64,000 nucleotides of DNA from Propionibacteriaceae bacterium (GTDB lineage Bacteria; Actinomycetota; Actinomycetes; Propionibacteriales; Propionibacteriaceae), in assembly GCA_031267645.1 (NCBI GenBank), contig JAIRYW010000014.1, positions 1 through 64,000 of the forward strand, written 5' to 3'. Shown here one piece after another: positions 33,974 to 42,907 of this stretch. Every line of letters begins with the position of its first letter. The first letter of the stretch is position 1. The translations under genes and the position numbers were made by a program. The notes under the pieces were generated by a model that made no database searches, had not been told where the DNA came from, and was given only the letters and a program-made list of their open reading frames with translations.

Positions 33974-35050
33974 ATGCTGTTCGATCCGATCCAGATCCGA
34001 GGCCAGGAGATCCGCAACCGGATCTGGCTGCCGCCGATGTGCCAATACCAGGTCGAAGGCGGTGACGGGCGGGCCGGCGACTGGCATCTGGTCCACTACG
34101 GGGCCCGCGCCGCCGGTGGCTTCGGCTTGATCGTGGTCGAGGCCACGGCGGTGGCCGCCCAAGGCCGTATCACGGTCGGGGACCTGGGTCTGTGGGAGGA
34201 CGGCCAGATCGACCGGTTGGCCCGTCTGGTCGACTTCAGCCAGCGCCGCGGCTCCACCATGGCGGTCCAGCTGGCCCACGCCGGCCGCAAGGGCTCGGTC
34301 TGGCCCGACCTGCCCCAATTCCCGCGGGGCTCCCAACCGGTCGACCAGGGCGGTCACACCACTTGGGGGCCGACCGCCGAGCCCTTCCCCGGGCTGGCCG
34401 CGCCCCGGTCCCTGAGCGCGGAACAGGTCGCCGCCCTGCCGGACCAGTTCGCCCAGGCCGCCCGGCGGGCCGATCTGGCCGGTTTCGACGTGGTCGAGTT
34501 GCACGCCGCCCACGGCTACCTGTTGCACCAATTCCTGTCCCCGCTCAGCAACGGGCGCCAAGACCAGTGGGGCGGCGACTTCGAGGGCCGGACCCGGCTG
34601 TTGCGGCAGGTGGTGGAGTCCGTCCGCCGGGTCTGGCCCGAGCGCAAGCCGGTCTTCGTCCGCCTGTCGGCCACCGAGTGGACCGACGACGGCTGGTCGC
34701 TAGACGACACCATCGCCCTGGTCGAGCGCTTGACCCCCCTGGGGGTGGATCTGATCGACGTCTCCACCGGCGGCAATCTCATCACCCGGATTCCGACCGC
34801 TCCCGGCTACCAGGTCCGGTTCGCCAGCCAGATCAAACGGGCCACCGGGGCGTTGACGGCGGCGGTCGGGTTGATCACCGAACCGGCCCAGGCCGAGCAG
34901 ATCGTCCAGTCCGGCCAGGCCGACGCCGTCTTGATCGGTCGGGCCGCCCTGCGCGAGCCGGCTTGGCCGGAGCGGGCCGCCCTCGACTTGGGCGTCGACA
35001 CGCCCATGGCCCCGCCGTACCATCGCGGCGCCCTGAGGCGTCCGGCCTGA
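33974..35050 (+). CDS. NADH:flavin oxidoreductase, old yellow enzyme (YqjM-like)
   Basis: 358-residue FMN-dependent ene-reductase of the old yellow enzyme family, YqjM class. PPMCQY near residues 18-23 carries the Cys typical of thermophilic-like/YqjM enzymes; HAGRKGS (near 99-105) and HAAHGYLLHQFLSPLSNGR (near 177-195) form the FMN and substrate site with the His-x-x-His pair; DVSTGG and ADAVLIGRAAL bind the phosphate. It reduces activated C=C bonds and may detoxify electrophiles. Start ATG 33974 follows GAGGAGG. It lies 29 bases after ettA and may be cotranscribed with it, without an evident functional link. Confidence 0.92.
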   Translation: MLFDPIQIRGQEIRNRIWLPPMCQYQVEGGDGRAGDWHLVHYGARAAGGFGLIVVEATAVAAQGRITVGDLGLWEDGQIDRLARLVDFSQRRGSTMAVQLAHAGRKGSVWPDLPQFPRGSQPVDQGGHTTWGPTAEPFPGLAAPRSLSAEQVAALPDQFAQAARRADLAGFDVVELHAAHGYLLHQFLSPLSNGRQDQWGGDFEGRTRLLRQVVESVRRVWPERKPVFVRLSATEWTDDGWSLDDTIALVERLTPLGVDLIDVSTGGNLITRIPTAPGYQVRFASQIKRATGALTAAVGLITEPAQAEQIVQSGQADAVLIGRAALREPAWPERAALDLGVDTPMAPPYHRGALRRPA

Positions 35051-35097
35051 CCAGTAGCCTGATCGCCCAGGGGAACTCAGCAGGGGAGGAAGAAGCG

Positions 35098-35583
35098 ATG
35101 TCGTTCGAGCGCGCTCGGGCCCACTTGGCCGGTCTCGGCCTGGAGGGCCGCATCCGTCGACTGGGGGTTTCCAGCGCCACCGTCGAACTGGCGGCCGAGG
35201 CCTTGGGCTGCGCTCCGGCGGTGATCGCCAAGTCGCTCACCTTCTCCACCCCGGGCGGACCGATCCTGGTGGTGGCGGCCGGCGACGCCCGGGTCGACAA
35301 TAAGCGTTATAAAGACCGTTTCGGCTGCAAGGCGCGCATGATCGGGGCGGACCAGGTTGAGCAGCTGATCGGACACGCCGTCGGCGGAGTCTGTCCCTTC
35401 GGCGTCAACCCGGAGGTGGCGGTCCACCTGGACGCCTCCTTGGCCCGCTTCGAGCGGGTCTTTCCGGCCTGCGGCTCCAGCAGCTCGATGGTCGAGCTGA
35501 CCATCCCCGAGCTGGAGCTGGCCAGTGGCAATGTGGATTGGGTCGAGGTGACGACCGTGCCGTCGTCGGATCCGGCCGATTGA
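35098..35583 (+). CDS. YbaK/EbsC family aminoacyl-tRNA deacylase
   Basis: 161-residue YbaK/EbsC domain protein; the family hydrolyses mischarged tRNAs such as Cys- or Ala-tRNA(Pro) in trans. Conserved features are the KSLTF strand (45-49), the Asn-Lys-Lys-like core VDNKRYKDRFG and the GGVCPFG loop (around 93-99) that lines the active site. Length is normal. The start ATG 35098 is set by GGGGAGGAAG; the frame runs on upstream over the OYE gene but that is overlap only. It stands alone between the OYE gene and the acyl-CoA ligase. Confidence 0.88.
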   Translation: MSFERARAHLAGLGLEGRIRRLGVSSATVELAAEALGCAPAVIAKSLTFSTPGGPILVVAAGDARVDNKRYKDRFGCKARMIGADQVEQLIGHAVGGVCPFGVNPEVAVHLDASLARFERVFPACGSSSSMVELTIPELELASGNVDWVEVTTVPSSDPAD

Positions 35584-35714
35584 TCGGGTCAGGCGGTCTG
35601 GCTCCGTCCGTGGGACATGATCGGGAGGTCCGCCCCGACGGCGCTAGGCTGAGCTCGATCAGGCGGGCGGCGATCGATGCGATCCGAATTGAACCATGAT
35701 CTGAGGGGGACACA

Positions 35715-37547
35715 ATGGATGTGGCCGAGCTGCAACGTCAGCTGTACGCTCAAGCGCCCCAGTCGCTGGGGGCCATGTTGGTGGACCGGGTCGCCCAATC
35801 GCCCGACCGCCAAGCCTTCCTCTATCCCGACGCCGAGGAGCAATGGCGCGAGCTGAGCTGGGCCGAGGTGGGCGAACTGGCCTTCGCCGTGGCCGCCGCC
35901 ATCAGAGCCCGGGGCTTGACCGACCAGGACCGGGTGGCCATCGCCTCGACCACCCGGGTGGAGTGGGTCCTGGCCGATTACGCCATCGCCGCCGCCGCTT
36001 GCGCCTCGACCTCGGTCTACCCCAACACCAACGCCGACGACGTGGGCTACATCCTGTCCGACTCCGGGGCCAAGCTGGCCTTCGTGGAGGACGCCGAGCA
36101 GGTGGCCAAGATCTTGCTCCACCGCGACCTGGACGATCAGATCGAGACCATCGTGGTCTTCACCGGCGCCGGCGACGGTCAACGGGTCGTGACCTGGCAG
36201 AGTTTCATCGAGCAGGGCCGGGCCCACCTGGCCCAGCAGCCCGACTGCGTGTCCCAGGCCATCGCCCGCACTGACAAAGACACCCTGTCGTCTTTGATCT
36301 ACACCTCCGGCACCACCGGCCGGCCCAAAGGGGTGCGTCTCAACCACGGGGCCTGGGCTTATCTGACCGAGTCGGTCGAGTTGCTCAAATTGGTGACGCC
36401 GGACCAGCTCCAGTACCTTTGGCTGCCCTTGTCGCACGTCTTCGGCAAGTCTTTGATTGCTTTCCAGCTGAAATTCGGCTTCCGTAGCGCCGTGGACGGT
36501 CGGATCGACCGCATCATCGACAATTTAGCCATTGTTAAACCTAGTTTCATGTGCGGCGCCCCGCGTATCTTCGAGAAGGTCCGGGCGGCTGTTTTGACCG
36601 GCGAGTCCTCCAAGGGGCTGAAGGGCCGCATCTCGCGCTGGGCCTTCGCCACCGGCTACAGGTCGGTGCCCTACCGTCTGGAAGGCCGCTCCCTGCCGCT
36701 CGGGCTGTCGGTCAAATACGCCCTGGCTGACAAGTTGGTTTTCTCAAAGCTGCGGGCCAAGATGGGCGGACGGATCGAGTTCATGATCTCTGGCTCGGCC
36801 AAGTTGTCGGCCCAGGTCCAGCATTGGTTCTACGCCGCCGGCATCACCGTGGTGGAGGGCTACGGCTGCACCGAGACTTCGGCCGTCTCCTTCGTCAACC
36901 ACTACAACGCCCCCGTCTTGGGCACGCTGGGCCCGCCCATCCCCGGCTTGGAGTGCCGCATCGCCGACGACGGCGAGATCCTCTTGCGCGGCCCGACCGT
37001 GATGCAGGGCTATCACAACAATCCCGAGGCCACGGCCGAGGCGTTGGACCACGACGGCTGGTTCCACACCGGCGACGTGGGCTACCTGGACCAGCGCGAC
37101 CTACTGTGGATCACGGACCGTAAGAAAGACTTGATGAAGACGTCGGGCGGCAAGTACGTCGCCCCGCAGAAGGTCGAGAACGCCATCACCGCCAACGTGC
37201 CCTACGTCTCCCAGGCGGTGGCGGTGGGCGACGGACGGAAGTACATCGCCGCCCTGGTGGTGTTGGACCGCGACGCCTTGTTGCTCTGGGGGGCCCGTCA
37301 CGGCCACCCCGAGGCCAGTTACGCCGAGCTGAGCCAGATGCCTGAGATCCGTCGTTCCATCGACCGCTTCATGGCCCGGGCCAATCGCCGTCTGGAACAG
37401 TGGGAGACGGTCAAGCGGTACGCCATCTTGGACCACGAGCTGACGGTCGACACCGGCGGCGTGACGGCCAATCTGAAGATCCGCCGGGCCCACGTCATCA
37501 AGACTTACATCGAGCTGGTGGAGTCTTTGTTCGAGAGCGAGTCATGA
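35715..37547 (+). CDS. long-chain fatty-acid-CoA ligase (FadD15-like)
   Basis: 610-residue AMP-forming acyl-CoA synthetase that activates long-chain fatty acids through an acyl-adenylate. P-loop YTSGTTGRPKGV is at about 195-206, the GYGCTETSA adenine motif near 386, the TGDVGYLDQRDLLWITDRKKD hinge near 453-473, and KTSGGKYVAPQKVE follows. The N-terminal and C-terminal extents match the FadD15/AMP-dependent ligase type common in actinobacteria. Start ATG 35715 lies behind GAGGGGGA. Its last codons overlap the start of the hotdog thioesterase gene (ATGA), so ligase and thioesterase are made together, perhaps controlling acyl-CoA levels (inference). Confidence 0.93.
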   Translation: MDVAELQRQLYAQAPQSLGAMLVDRVAQSPDRQAFLYPDAEEQWRELSWAEVGELAFAVAAAIRARGLTDQDRVAIASTTRVEWVLADYAIAAAACASTSVYPNTNADDVGYILSDSGAKLAFVEDAEQVAKILLHRDLDDQIETIVVFTGAGDGQRVVTWQSFIEQGRAHLAQQPDCVSQAIARTDKDTLSSLIYTSGTTGRPKGVRLNHGAWAYLTESVELLKLVTPDQLQYLWLPLSHVFGKSLIAFQLKFGFRSAVDGRIDRIIDNLAIVKPSFMCGAPRIFEKVRAAVLTGESSKGLKGRISRWAFATGYRSVPYRLEGRSLPLGLSVKYALADKLVFSKLRAKMGGRIEFMISGSAKLSAQVQHWFYAAGITVVEGYGCTETSAVSFVNHYNAPVLGTLGPPIPGLECRIADDGEILLRGPTVMQGYHNNPEATAEALDHDGWFHTGDVGYLDQRDLLWITDRKKDLMKTSGGKYVAPQKVENAITANVPYVSQAVAVGDGRKYIAALVVLDRDALLLWGARHGHPEASYAELSQMPEIRRSIDRFMARANRRLEQWETVKRYAILDHELTVDTGGVTANLKIRRAHVIKTYIELVESLFESES

Positions 37548-38389
37548 GCACGCGACTGACTGTGCCCCTGCGCTGGGGCGACCTGGACGCCCAAGGCCAT
37601 GTCAACAATGCCCGCTTCATCGACTACTTGCAGGAGGCCAGGGTTGATTTCTTGTTGGCCGGACCGGTCGGCGACCTGATCGAGGACGGTTTGGTGGTGG
37701 TGGGCCATCAGATCGAATACCGGGCCCCGGTGGTCTACTCCGAGACGGCTCTGGCGGTCGACCTCCAGGTCTCCCGGGTCGACCAGGCCGGCTTCGGCTT
37801 GGCCTACCAACTCTGGCAGCGCGACCGGTTGGTGGCGGTGGCCCGCACCGAGCTGCGGCCCTATGACTTGGACCGCCAGATCTCGACGCCGTTGGGGCCG
37901 ACCGAGTTGGCCTGGTTGGAGCAGCGGCTGGAGCCAGCCGAGGACTTGCGCCCGTTGTCTTTCAAGCCCATGACCGATCAGGCCCGTTCCGCCCCCATGC
38001 GGGTGCGCTGGTCGGACCTCGACGCTTACGGCCACGTCAACAACACAGTCTTCTTCGATTACATCCAGGAGGGCCGCATCGCCTTCACCGCCGCCGCCGT
38101 CCGTTCCATGAACGACTCGGTCGACCAAGGCCACCTCTGGTTCGTGGCCCGTCAGGACCTCGACTACCTAGCTCCGGTCCTGTTCCGCCGCCTGCCCTAT
38201 GTCGTGCGCACCGGCGTGGCCCATCTGGGCCGCACCTCGCTGACCTTCTGCTCCGAAGTGGCCGACCCCGACAACGGACGCCGTTTCGCCCAGGCCACCA
38301 CGGTGGCCGTCTTCGCCGACCAGCGCGGCCGCCCCACGCCGGTCTTGCCGGAGTGGAAGCAGGCCTTGGAGCGCTACCGGTTGGATTGA
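37544..38389 (+). CDS. double-hotdog acyl-CoA thioesterase
   Basis: 281-residue protein made of two 4HBT-type hotdog domains. Each starts with the same signature: RWGDLDAQGHVNNARFIDYLQEAR at about 10-33 (shown in part) and RWSDLDAYGHVNNTVFFDYIQEGR at about 154-177; the Asp-x-x-x-His-x-Asn motif carries the catalytic Asp. The family hydrolyses acyl-CoA. An internal duplication makes one chain equal a dimer. Start ATG 37544 overlaps the ligase stop by four bases, indicating coupling. Substrate chain length is unknown, though the partner suggests long-chain acyl-CoA. Confidence 0.9.
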   Translation: MSTRLTVPLRWGDLDAQGHVNNARFIDYLQEARVDFLLAGPVGDLIEDGLVVVGHQIEYRAPVVYSETALAVDLQVSRVDQAGFGLAYQLWQRDRLVAVARTELRPYDLDRQISTPLGPTELAWLEQRLEPAEDLRPLSFKPMTDQARSAPMRVRWSDLDAYGHVNNTVFFDYIQEGRIAFTAAAVRSMNDSVDQGHLWFVARQDLDYLAPVLFRRLPYVVRTGVAHLGRTSLTFCSEVADPDNGRRFAQATTVAVFADQRGRPTPVLPEWKQALERYRLD

Positions 38390-38439
38390 CCCCACCCGCC
38401 GGCGCGAGGGGCCGCTCTGCCGTCGACCTGCGCGCCTGA

Positions 38440-38545
38440 CTCCCTTCTCCGTCGTCCTGCGCCCGTGGTACTTCTCCGTAGTCCCGCGTCCGGGTTTCCG
38501 TCATCCTGCGCCCAGTCGCAGGATCCGTCGTCGTGGAACGGATTC
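38440..38545. repeat. dispersed intergenic repeat (REP-like), copy A
   Basis: Three degenerate CCGTCGTCCTGCGCCCG-like units end in a hairpin, ATCCTGCG (38503-38510) with CGCAGGAT (38517-38524). Related hairpins occur at 47.8 and 59.2 kb. It fills the gap between convergent thioesterase and AGE genes. Confidence 0.65.
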
Positions 38546-38618
38546 CGCGACTCCGCCGCGCCGCGCGCGGACCGACCCGGGTCGGTCCGTCAGCCTGACA
38601 CCGGGCCTAGCCGCCGGA

Positions 38619-39953
38619 TCAGTCGTCTCTGCCCCGGGCCAAGACCTGGGCCAGGCAGGGGCCGACCGGCAGCTGGGGGATGAGGCAGGCTTGGAAGGCG
38701 TGGTAGACGTCCGGCTTGCCCGGCCAGACCGTGTCGGCGGGCTGGTTGCGAGGGTCCAGCTCGTGTTGCCAAGAGCCCCGCTGGGAGTCGATCAGATGGC
38801 GTTGGGCGTAGTCCCACCAGACTTGGTACGACTCGGCGTAGCTGGCCCGGCCGGTCACCTGGTGGGCCGTGGCGGCGGCGGAGATGGCCTCGGCCACCAC
38901 CCAGTGCATGCGCTGACGCACCACCGGACGGCCCGACCAATCGACCGTGTAGACGAAGCCGGGCTGCCCGTCGGCCGACCAGCCGTCGGCCACGGCCCGG
39001 TCGAACAGGGCCAGGGCGGCCGGCTCCAACCAGTCCGGGGCCACCGGACCGAGGCTGGCTCCGAGTTGCAGCAGCAGGCGGGACCACTCCAAGCCGTGTC
39101 CGACGGTCGACCCCCAGGGGCGGAAGGGGTCGGCTTTACGGTCGGCGTTGTAATCCAGCAGGGCGCGCCAGGCGTCGTCGTAGTGCTCCGGCAGGCGCCA
39201 GTCGGCCGCCCGGGCCTGACCGTTGACCAGGTATTCGGCCACCCTCAGGGCGCGCTGGCGCCAGATCGGCTGGTCGGTGGCGTCGGCCGCCGCCAAGTAG
39301 GCCTCGACCGTGTGCATGTTGGCGTTGGCCCCCCGGTAGGGGTCGAGCCGGCTGAAGGCGGCGTCCCATTCCTCCACCACCAAGCCGGCCCGGTCGTCCC
39401 AGAAGTGGGTCTGGCTGATTTGGAGGGCCTGTTCCAGCAGGTCGTCCGCCCCGGCGCAACCGGCCTGGCGGGCCGAGGCCGAGGCCAAGATGACGAAGGC
39501 CAAGGGGTAGGCCTGCTTGGTGGTGGCGGTCGGTCGGCCGGCCGAGTCGACGGCGGCGAACCAGCCGCCGTGGGGCGGATCGGCGAACAGCCGGCGGATG
39601 GCGTCCAGGCCGTGGGCGGCGGCCGCTTGGCCCAGCGGGTGGCCCAACAGGTGGCCCAGGGCGAAGACATGGGTCATGCGACAGGCGATCCACAGCTCGC
39701 GGTCGTGGCCGTGGTCGGGCCGCCCGTCGCCGTCCAGCCACCAGAAACCGCCGTCTTCGGCCCGGGCGGCGGCGGCGAAGTCGAGCAAACCGACCGCTTG
39801 ATCGTCCAACCACCTCTGGTGCTCGGGGCGGACCAAGCGGTCGGAGCCGGTCGGGAGCGGGCGGCCGAAAGCCCGGCCGGGCTGTCCGGGCGACAGGGTC
39901 GGACCGGTCAGGGGGGGCGGGAAATCAGTCGGGGTGGTCTCAGCCTGATCCAT
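38619..39953 (-). CDS. AGE family sugar epimerase/isomerase
   Basis: 444-residue protein of the N-acylglucosamine 2-epimerase superfamily, an (alpha/alpha)6 barrel. The residues that in YihS and related aldose-ketose isomerases form the active site are seen: RMTHVFALG (about 92-100), HTVEAYLAA (about 211-219), GHGLEWSRLL (about 290-299) and HWVVAEAIS (about 355-363). This pattern fits mannose- or sulfoquinovose-type isomerases better than GlcNAc epimerase. It is divergent from the ROK regulator and close to a sugar importer, so it probably isomerises the imported sugar. The first 45 residues are a Pro/Gly-rich extension. Confidence 0.85.
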   Translation of the reverse strand: MDQAETTPTDFPPPLTGPTLSPGQPGRAFGRPLPTGSDRLVRPEHQRWLDDQAVGLLDFAAAARAEDGGFWWLDGDGRPDHGHDRELWIACRMTHVFALGHLLGHPLGQAAAAHGLDAIRRLFADPPHGGWFAAVDSAGRPTATTKQAYPLAFVILASASARQAGCAGADDLLEQALQISQTHFWDDRAGLVVEEWDAAFSRLDPYRGANANMHTVEAYLAAADATDQPIWRQRALRVAEYLVNGQARAADWRLPEHYDDAWRALLDYNADRKADPFRPWGSTVGHGLEWSRLLLQLGASLGPVAPDWLEPAALALFDRAVADGWSADGQPGFVYTVDWSGRPVVRQRMHWVVAEAISAAATAHQVTGRASYAESYQVWWDYAQRHLIDSQRGSWQHELDPRNQPADTVWPGKPDVYHAFQACLIPQLPVGPCLAQVLARGRDD

Positions 39954-40016
39954 CGGTCGTCCTTGCTCAGTGGGGCCAAATCATAGAAAGTCTAGCCATA
40001 GTCGCGACGGTTCGCC

Positions 40017-40031
40017 TTCAAGTCTTGACAT
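40017..40031. promoter_or_regulatory. candidate ROK operator at the rok promoter
   Basis: TTCAAGTCTTGACAT overlaps a TTGACA -35-like hexamer (40025-40030) upstream of the ROK gene. A near copy follows the gene at 41296. Confidence 0.45.
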
Positions 40032-40062
40032 CATCCCCCTGGTTTAGGGCAGGCTTAGTCGC

Positions 40063-41295
40063 GTGATCGAAGAGCGTCCGGGGTCGACCAGCTCCCTGCG
40101 CCGCCGTAATTCGGCCCAGGTCCTCCAGGCGGTGCGCCAGGCCGGTGGCCTGACCCAGGCCGAGATCGCCCGGCGTTCCGGGCTGTCCCCGGCCACCGTC
40201 ACCAATCTGGTGCGGGACTTGGCCGCCGCCGGCCAGGTCGAGGTGGCCGCCACCGTTTTGAACGGCCGCCGTTCGCGCTTGGTCACACCGGTGGTGCCGT
40301 CCGGTTACGTCCTGGGCGTCGATGTCGGCCGCAGCCACATCCGGGCCGGTCTGGCCGACCTGGGGCTCGACCTGGTGGCCCAGGGCGACCGCCGGATGGA
40401 GCCGGGTCTGCCGGCCGAGCAGGGTTTGGAGTTGGTCGGTCAGCTCTACCAGGAGGTTCTGGAACGGGCCGGGGTCGACCGCGGCGAGGTGCTGTGGGCC
40501 GGTGTCGGGGTGCCGGGGCCGCTCGACCAGGCCTCGCAGCAGATCGGGGCCGGCACCATGCTGCCGGAGTGGACCGGTCAGGACCTGAGGTCCCGCTTCG
40601 CCCGGCTCCTGGGCCTGCCGGTGGCGGTCGACAATGACGCCAACCTGGGGGCCTTGGGCGAACACGCCTGGCCGCCGGGGCTGTCGGTCCGGTCGATGAT
40701 CTACGTCCGCTTGGCCACCGGCATCGGCGGCGGCTTGATCTTGGACGGTCGGCTCTACCGGGGGGCGGACGGGGTGGCCGGCGAGATCGGCCACGCCACC
40801 ATCGACGAGAACGGCCCGCTCTGCCGCTGCGGCAATCGCGGCTGCTTGGAGACGATGGCCTCGATCCCCAGCCTGCTGCGCGTGTTGGCCTCGGCCTTGG
40901 ATCGCGAGGTCGACGTCCACGGCTGGGTCGGATTGGTCCGCCAGGGCCACACCACGGCCAATCGCCTGATCGACGAGCTGGGCCATCATCTGGGCGTGGC
41001 GGTGTCGAATCTGTGCAACCTGGTCAACCCTTCGCTGGTGCTGCTGGGCGGGCCGATCGCGGCCGCCGGGGAGGCCCTGTTGGAACCGGTCCGGTCCGAG
41101 GTCCGGCGCCGTTCGATGCCGTCCGCCTACGACCGCCTGCGCGTCGAGGCCTCCCGCCACGGCGAGATGTCCGAGGTCTACGGCGCCGCGCGGCTGGCTT
41201 TGGACGCGCTGACCGAGCGGATGTCGGCTCAGGGGGAAGACCTCAGCCAGGCGCCGGCGACGGCCGGGCGGGGCAGCGGCTGGACCAATAGTTGA
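40063..41295 (+). CDS. ROK family transcriptional regulator
   Basis: 410-residue ROK repressor. An N-terminal MarR-like winged helix (LRRRNSAQVLQAVRQAGGLT, then IARRSGLSPATVTNLVRDL, residues about 12-53) is followed by an actin-like ATPase/sugar-sensor fold: GVDVGRSHIRAGL near 89-101, VDNDANLGALGEH near 190-202, and the zinc motif GH-x-CxCGxxGCxE (GHATIDENGPLCRCGNRGCLE split around 247-267). It should control the AGE isomerase and the ABC importer in response to their sugar. Start is GTG 40063; no clear ribosome binding site, so the transcript may have a short or no leader. Confidence 0.92.
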   Translation: MIEERPGSTSSLRRRNSAQVLQAVRQAGGLTQAEIARRSGLSPATVTNLVRDLAAAGQVEVAATVLNGRRSRLVTPVVPSGYVLGVDVGRSHIRAGLADLGLDLVAQGDRRMEPGLPAEQGLELVGQLYQEVLERAGVDRGEVLWAGVGVPGPLDQASQQIGAGTMLPEWTGQDLRSRFARLLGLPVAVDNDANLGALGEHAWPPGLSVRSMIYVRLATGIGGGLILDGRLYRGADGVAGEIGHATIDENGPLCRCGNRGCLETMASIPSLLRVLASALDREVDVHGWVGLVRQGHTTANRLIDELGHHLGVAVSNLCNLVNPSLVLLGGPIAAAGEALLEPVRSEVRRRSMPSAYDRLRVEASRHGEMSEVYGAARLALDALTERMSAQGEDLSQAPATAGRGSGWTNS

Positions 41296-41310
41296 ATTCA
41301 AGTCATGAAT
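41296..41310. promoter_or_regulatory. candidate ROK operator upstream of the ABC operon
   Basis: ATTCAAGTCATGAAT is a palindrome (ATTCA / TGAAT) immediately after the ROK stop codon and shares TTCAAGTC-x-TGA with the site at 40017. The remaining 230 bases to the binding-protein gene show no other clear element. Confidence 0.5.
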
Positions 41311-41543
41311 GGTAGATCACGGTTTTATTACGCCGCCACCCCAGGACTTGCATGATCGGTCTTCGATACAGCAGGGTGTAACCAACCCTATGAACTTGCT
41401 TGGGCCGGTGACGGAGTCGTCGTCGGACCAGGCCTGAGGCGGGAGACAGTCGTCATGGCAGTGGCGCGGCGCCTAACCAAGCCTTGCTCTGCGCGTCTTA
41501 CTCCCGTGTCCCGACCGACGATCTAGCACACCTGGAGGAAACG

Positions 41544-42821
41544 TTGAAGAGAATCGTGAAAGTGGCGGTGGCAGCGGCCACTGCCGGCTGCCTGGCCCTG
41601 GCCGGTTGCAGCGGCAACAGTGACACACCCAGTGGCAATGACTCGACCGGCCAAGAGCAGGTCGAGGTCTTCACTTGGTGGTCGACCGGTTCCGAGGCTT
41701 TGGGCCTGGAGGCCATGGTCGAGGTCTTCGACCGCGACCACCCCGACGTCAATTTCGTCAACGGCGCCGTGGCCGGCGGCGGCGGTTCCTCGAAGAACCT
41801 GCTGCAGGACCGCTTGGACGCCGGCGACCCGCCGGACAGCTTCCAGGCCCACGCCGGCCTGGAGATCCAGGACTACATCTTGGCCGGTCAGGTCGAGGAC
41901 ATCTCCGCTCTGTACGACGAGTTCAACCTGCGTAGCGTCTTCCCGACCGACTTGGTCGACCTGTTGACCTCGGGCGGCAAGATCTACTCGATCCCGTCCA
42001 ACATCCACCGGGCCAACGTGATCTGGGCTTCCGTGCCCGTGCTGACGGCGGCTGGCCTTCCGGCCACGGCTGAATTCGACAGCATGTCGGCCTTCATCGA
42101 GGCGCTGGAGCAGATCAAGACGGCCACGCCGGACGCCATCCCGCTGTCGGTGGGCGGGGTCTGGACCCAGGTCCACCTGCTCGAGGTCGTCCTCATCGCC
42201 GAACTCGGACCGCAGGCTTACAACGGCCTGTGGGACGGCACGACCGACTGGAAGTCGGGCGAGGTCAAGGCCGCTCTGGAGATCTTCAACAAGTTGATGA
42301 GCTACACCAACACCGACCGCGACTCCCTGGATTGGGAAGAGCCTTCCACCATGCTGATCGACGGCCAGGCCGCCTTCAACATCATGGGCGACTGGGCTCC
42401 GGCCAACTTCGACTCCAAGAACCAGGTCGACGGCGCCGATTACGTCTACGCTCCGGCTCCCGGCACGGCTGGCGTCTTCGACTTCCTGGCCGACTCCTTC
42501 ACCTTGACCACCGGCGCTCCGCATCCGGAAGGGGCCAAGGCTTGGCTGCAGACGATCTCCTCGCTCGACGGGCAGGTCGCCTTCAACCAGATCAAGGGTT
42601 CGATCCCGGCCCGCACGGACATCACGCCGTCGGACTTCTCGACCTATCAGCAGACCGCCATCTCCTCCTTCAAGAACGACACCATCGTTCCTTCGTTGCA
42701 GCACGGCGCGGCGGCCACCATCGTCCAGCTCAACACCATCACCCAAGCGGTGTCGAAGTTCACCTCCGGCGCCTCCGACATCGAGACCTTCCAGGCCGAA
42801 CTGGCCCAGGCCATGGCCTGA
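41544..42821 (+). CDS. sugar ABC transporter substrate-binding lipoprotein
   Basis: 425-residue family 1 solute-binding protein. MKRIVKVAVAAATAGCLAL and LAGC (Cys22) form a lipoprotein signal peptide. The mature domain has VEVFTWWSTGSEALGLEAMV, RLDAGDPPDSFQAHAG and ADSFTLTTGAPHPEGAKAWL, close to glucose/mannose-type binding proteins. The start is TTG 41544, chosen because GGAGGAA lies 5 bases upstream and the upstream in-frame residues do not look like a leader. It begins a three-gene importer operon lacking an ATPase; a hairpin separates it from the permeases. Confidence 0.92.
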   Translation: MKRIVKVAVAAATAGCLALAGCSGNSDTPSGNDSTGQEQVEVFTWWSTGSEALGLEAMVEVFDRDHPDVNFVNGAVAGGGGSSKNLLQDRLDAGDPPDSFQAHAGLEIQDYILAGQVEDISALYDEFNLRSVFPTDLVDLLTSGGKIYSIPSNIHRANVIWASVPVLTAAGLPATAEFDSMSAFIEALEQIKTATPDAIPLSVGGVWTQVHLLEVVLIAELGPQAYNGLWDGTTDWKSGEVKAALEIFNKLMSYTNTDRDSLDWEEPSTMLIDGQAAFNIMGDWAPANFDSKNQVDGADYVYAPAPGTAGVFDFLADSFTLTTGAPHPEGAKAWLQTISSLDGQVAFNQIKGSIPARTDITPSDFSTYQQTAISSFKNDTIVPSLQHGAAATIVQLNTITQAVSKFTSGASDIETFQAELAQAMA

Positions 42822-42846
42822 GGCGTGGGCTGACTAGCTAGCCGAC

Positions 42847-42884
42847 GGGCGGTCCCGTCCTCTCCCGGGAGGACGGGACCGCCC
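42847..42884 (+). terminator. 16-bp perfect hairpin after the SBP gene
   Basis: GGGCGGTCCCGTCCTC and its exact complement flank a six-base loop. As at 12.0 kb it lies between binding-protein and permease genes and probably sets their expression ratio. Confidence 0.75.
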
Positions 42885-42907
42885 CTCCACCGAAGGAACT
42901 GACCCAA

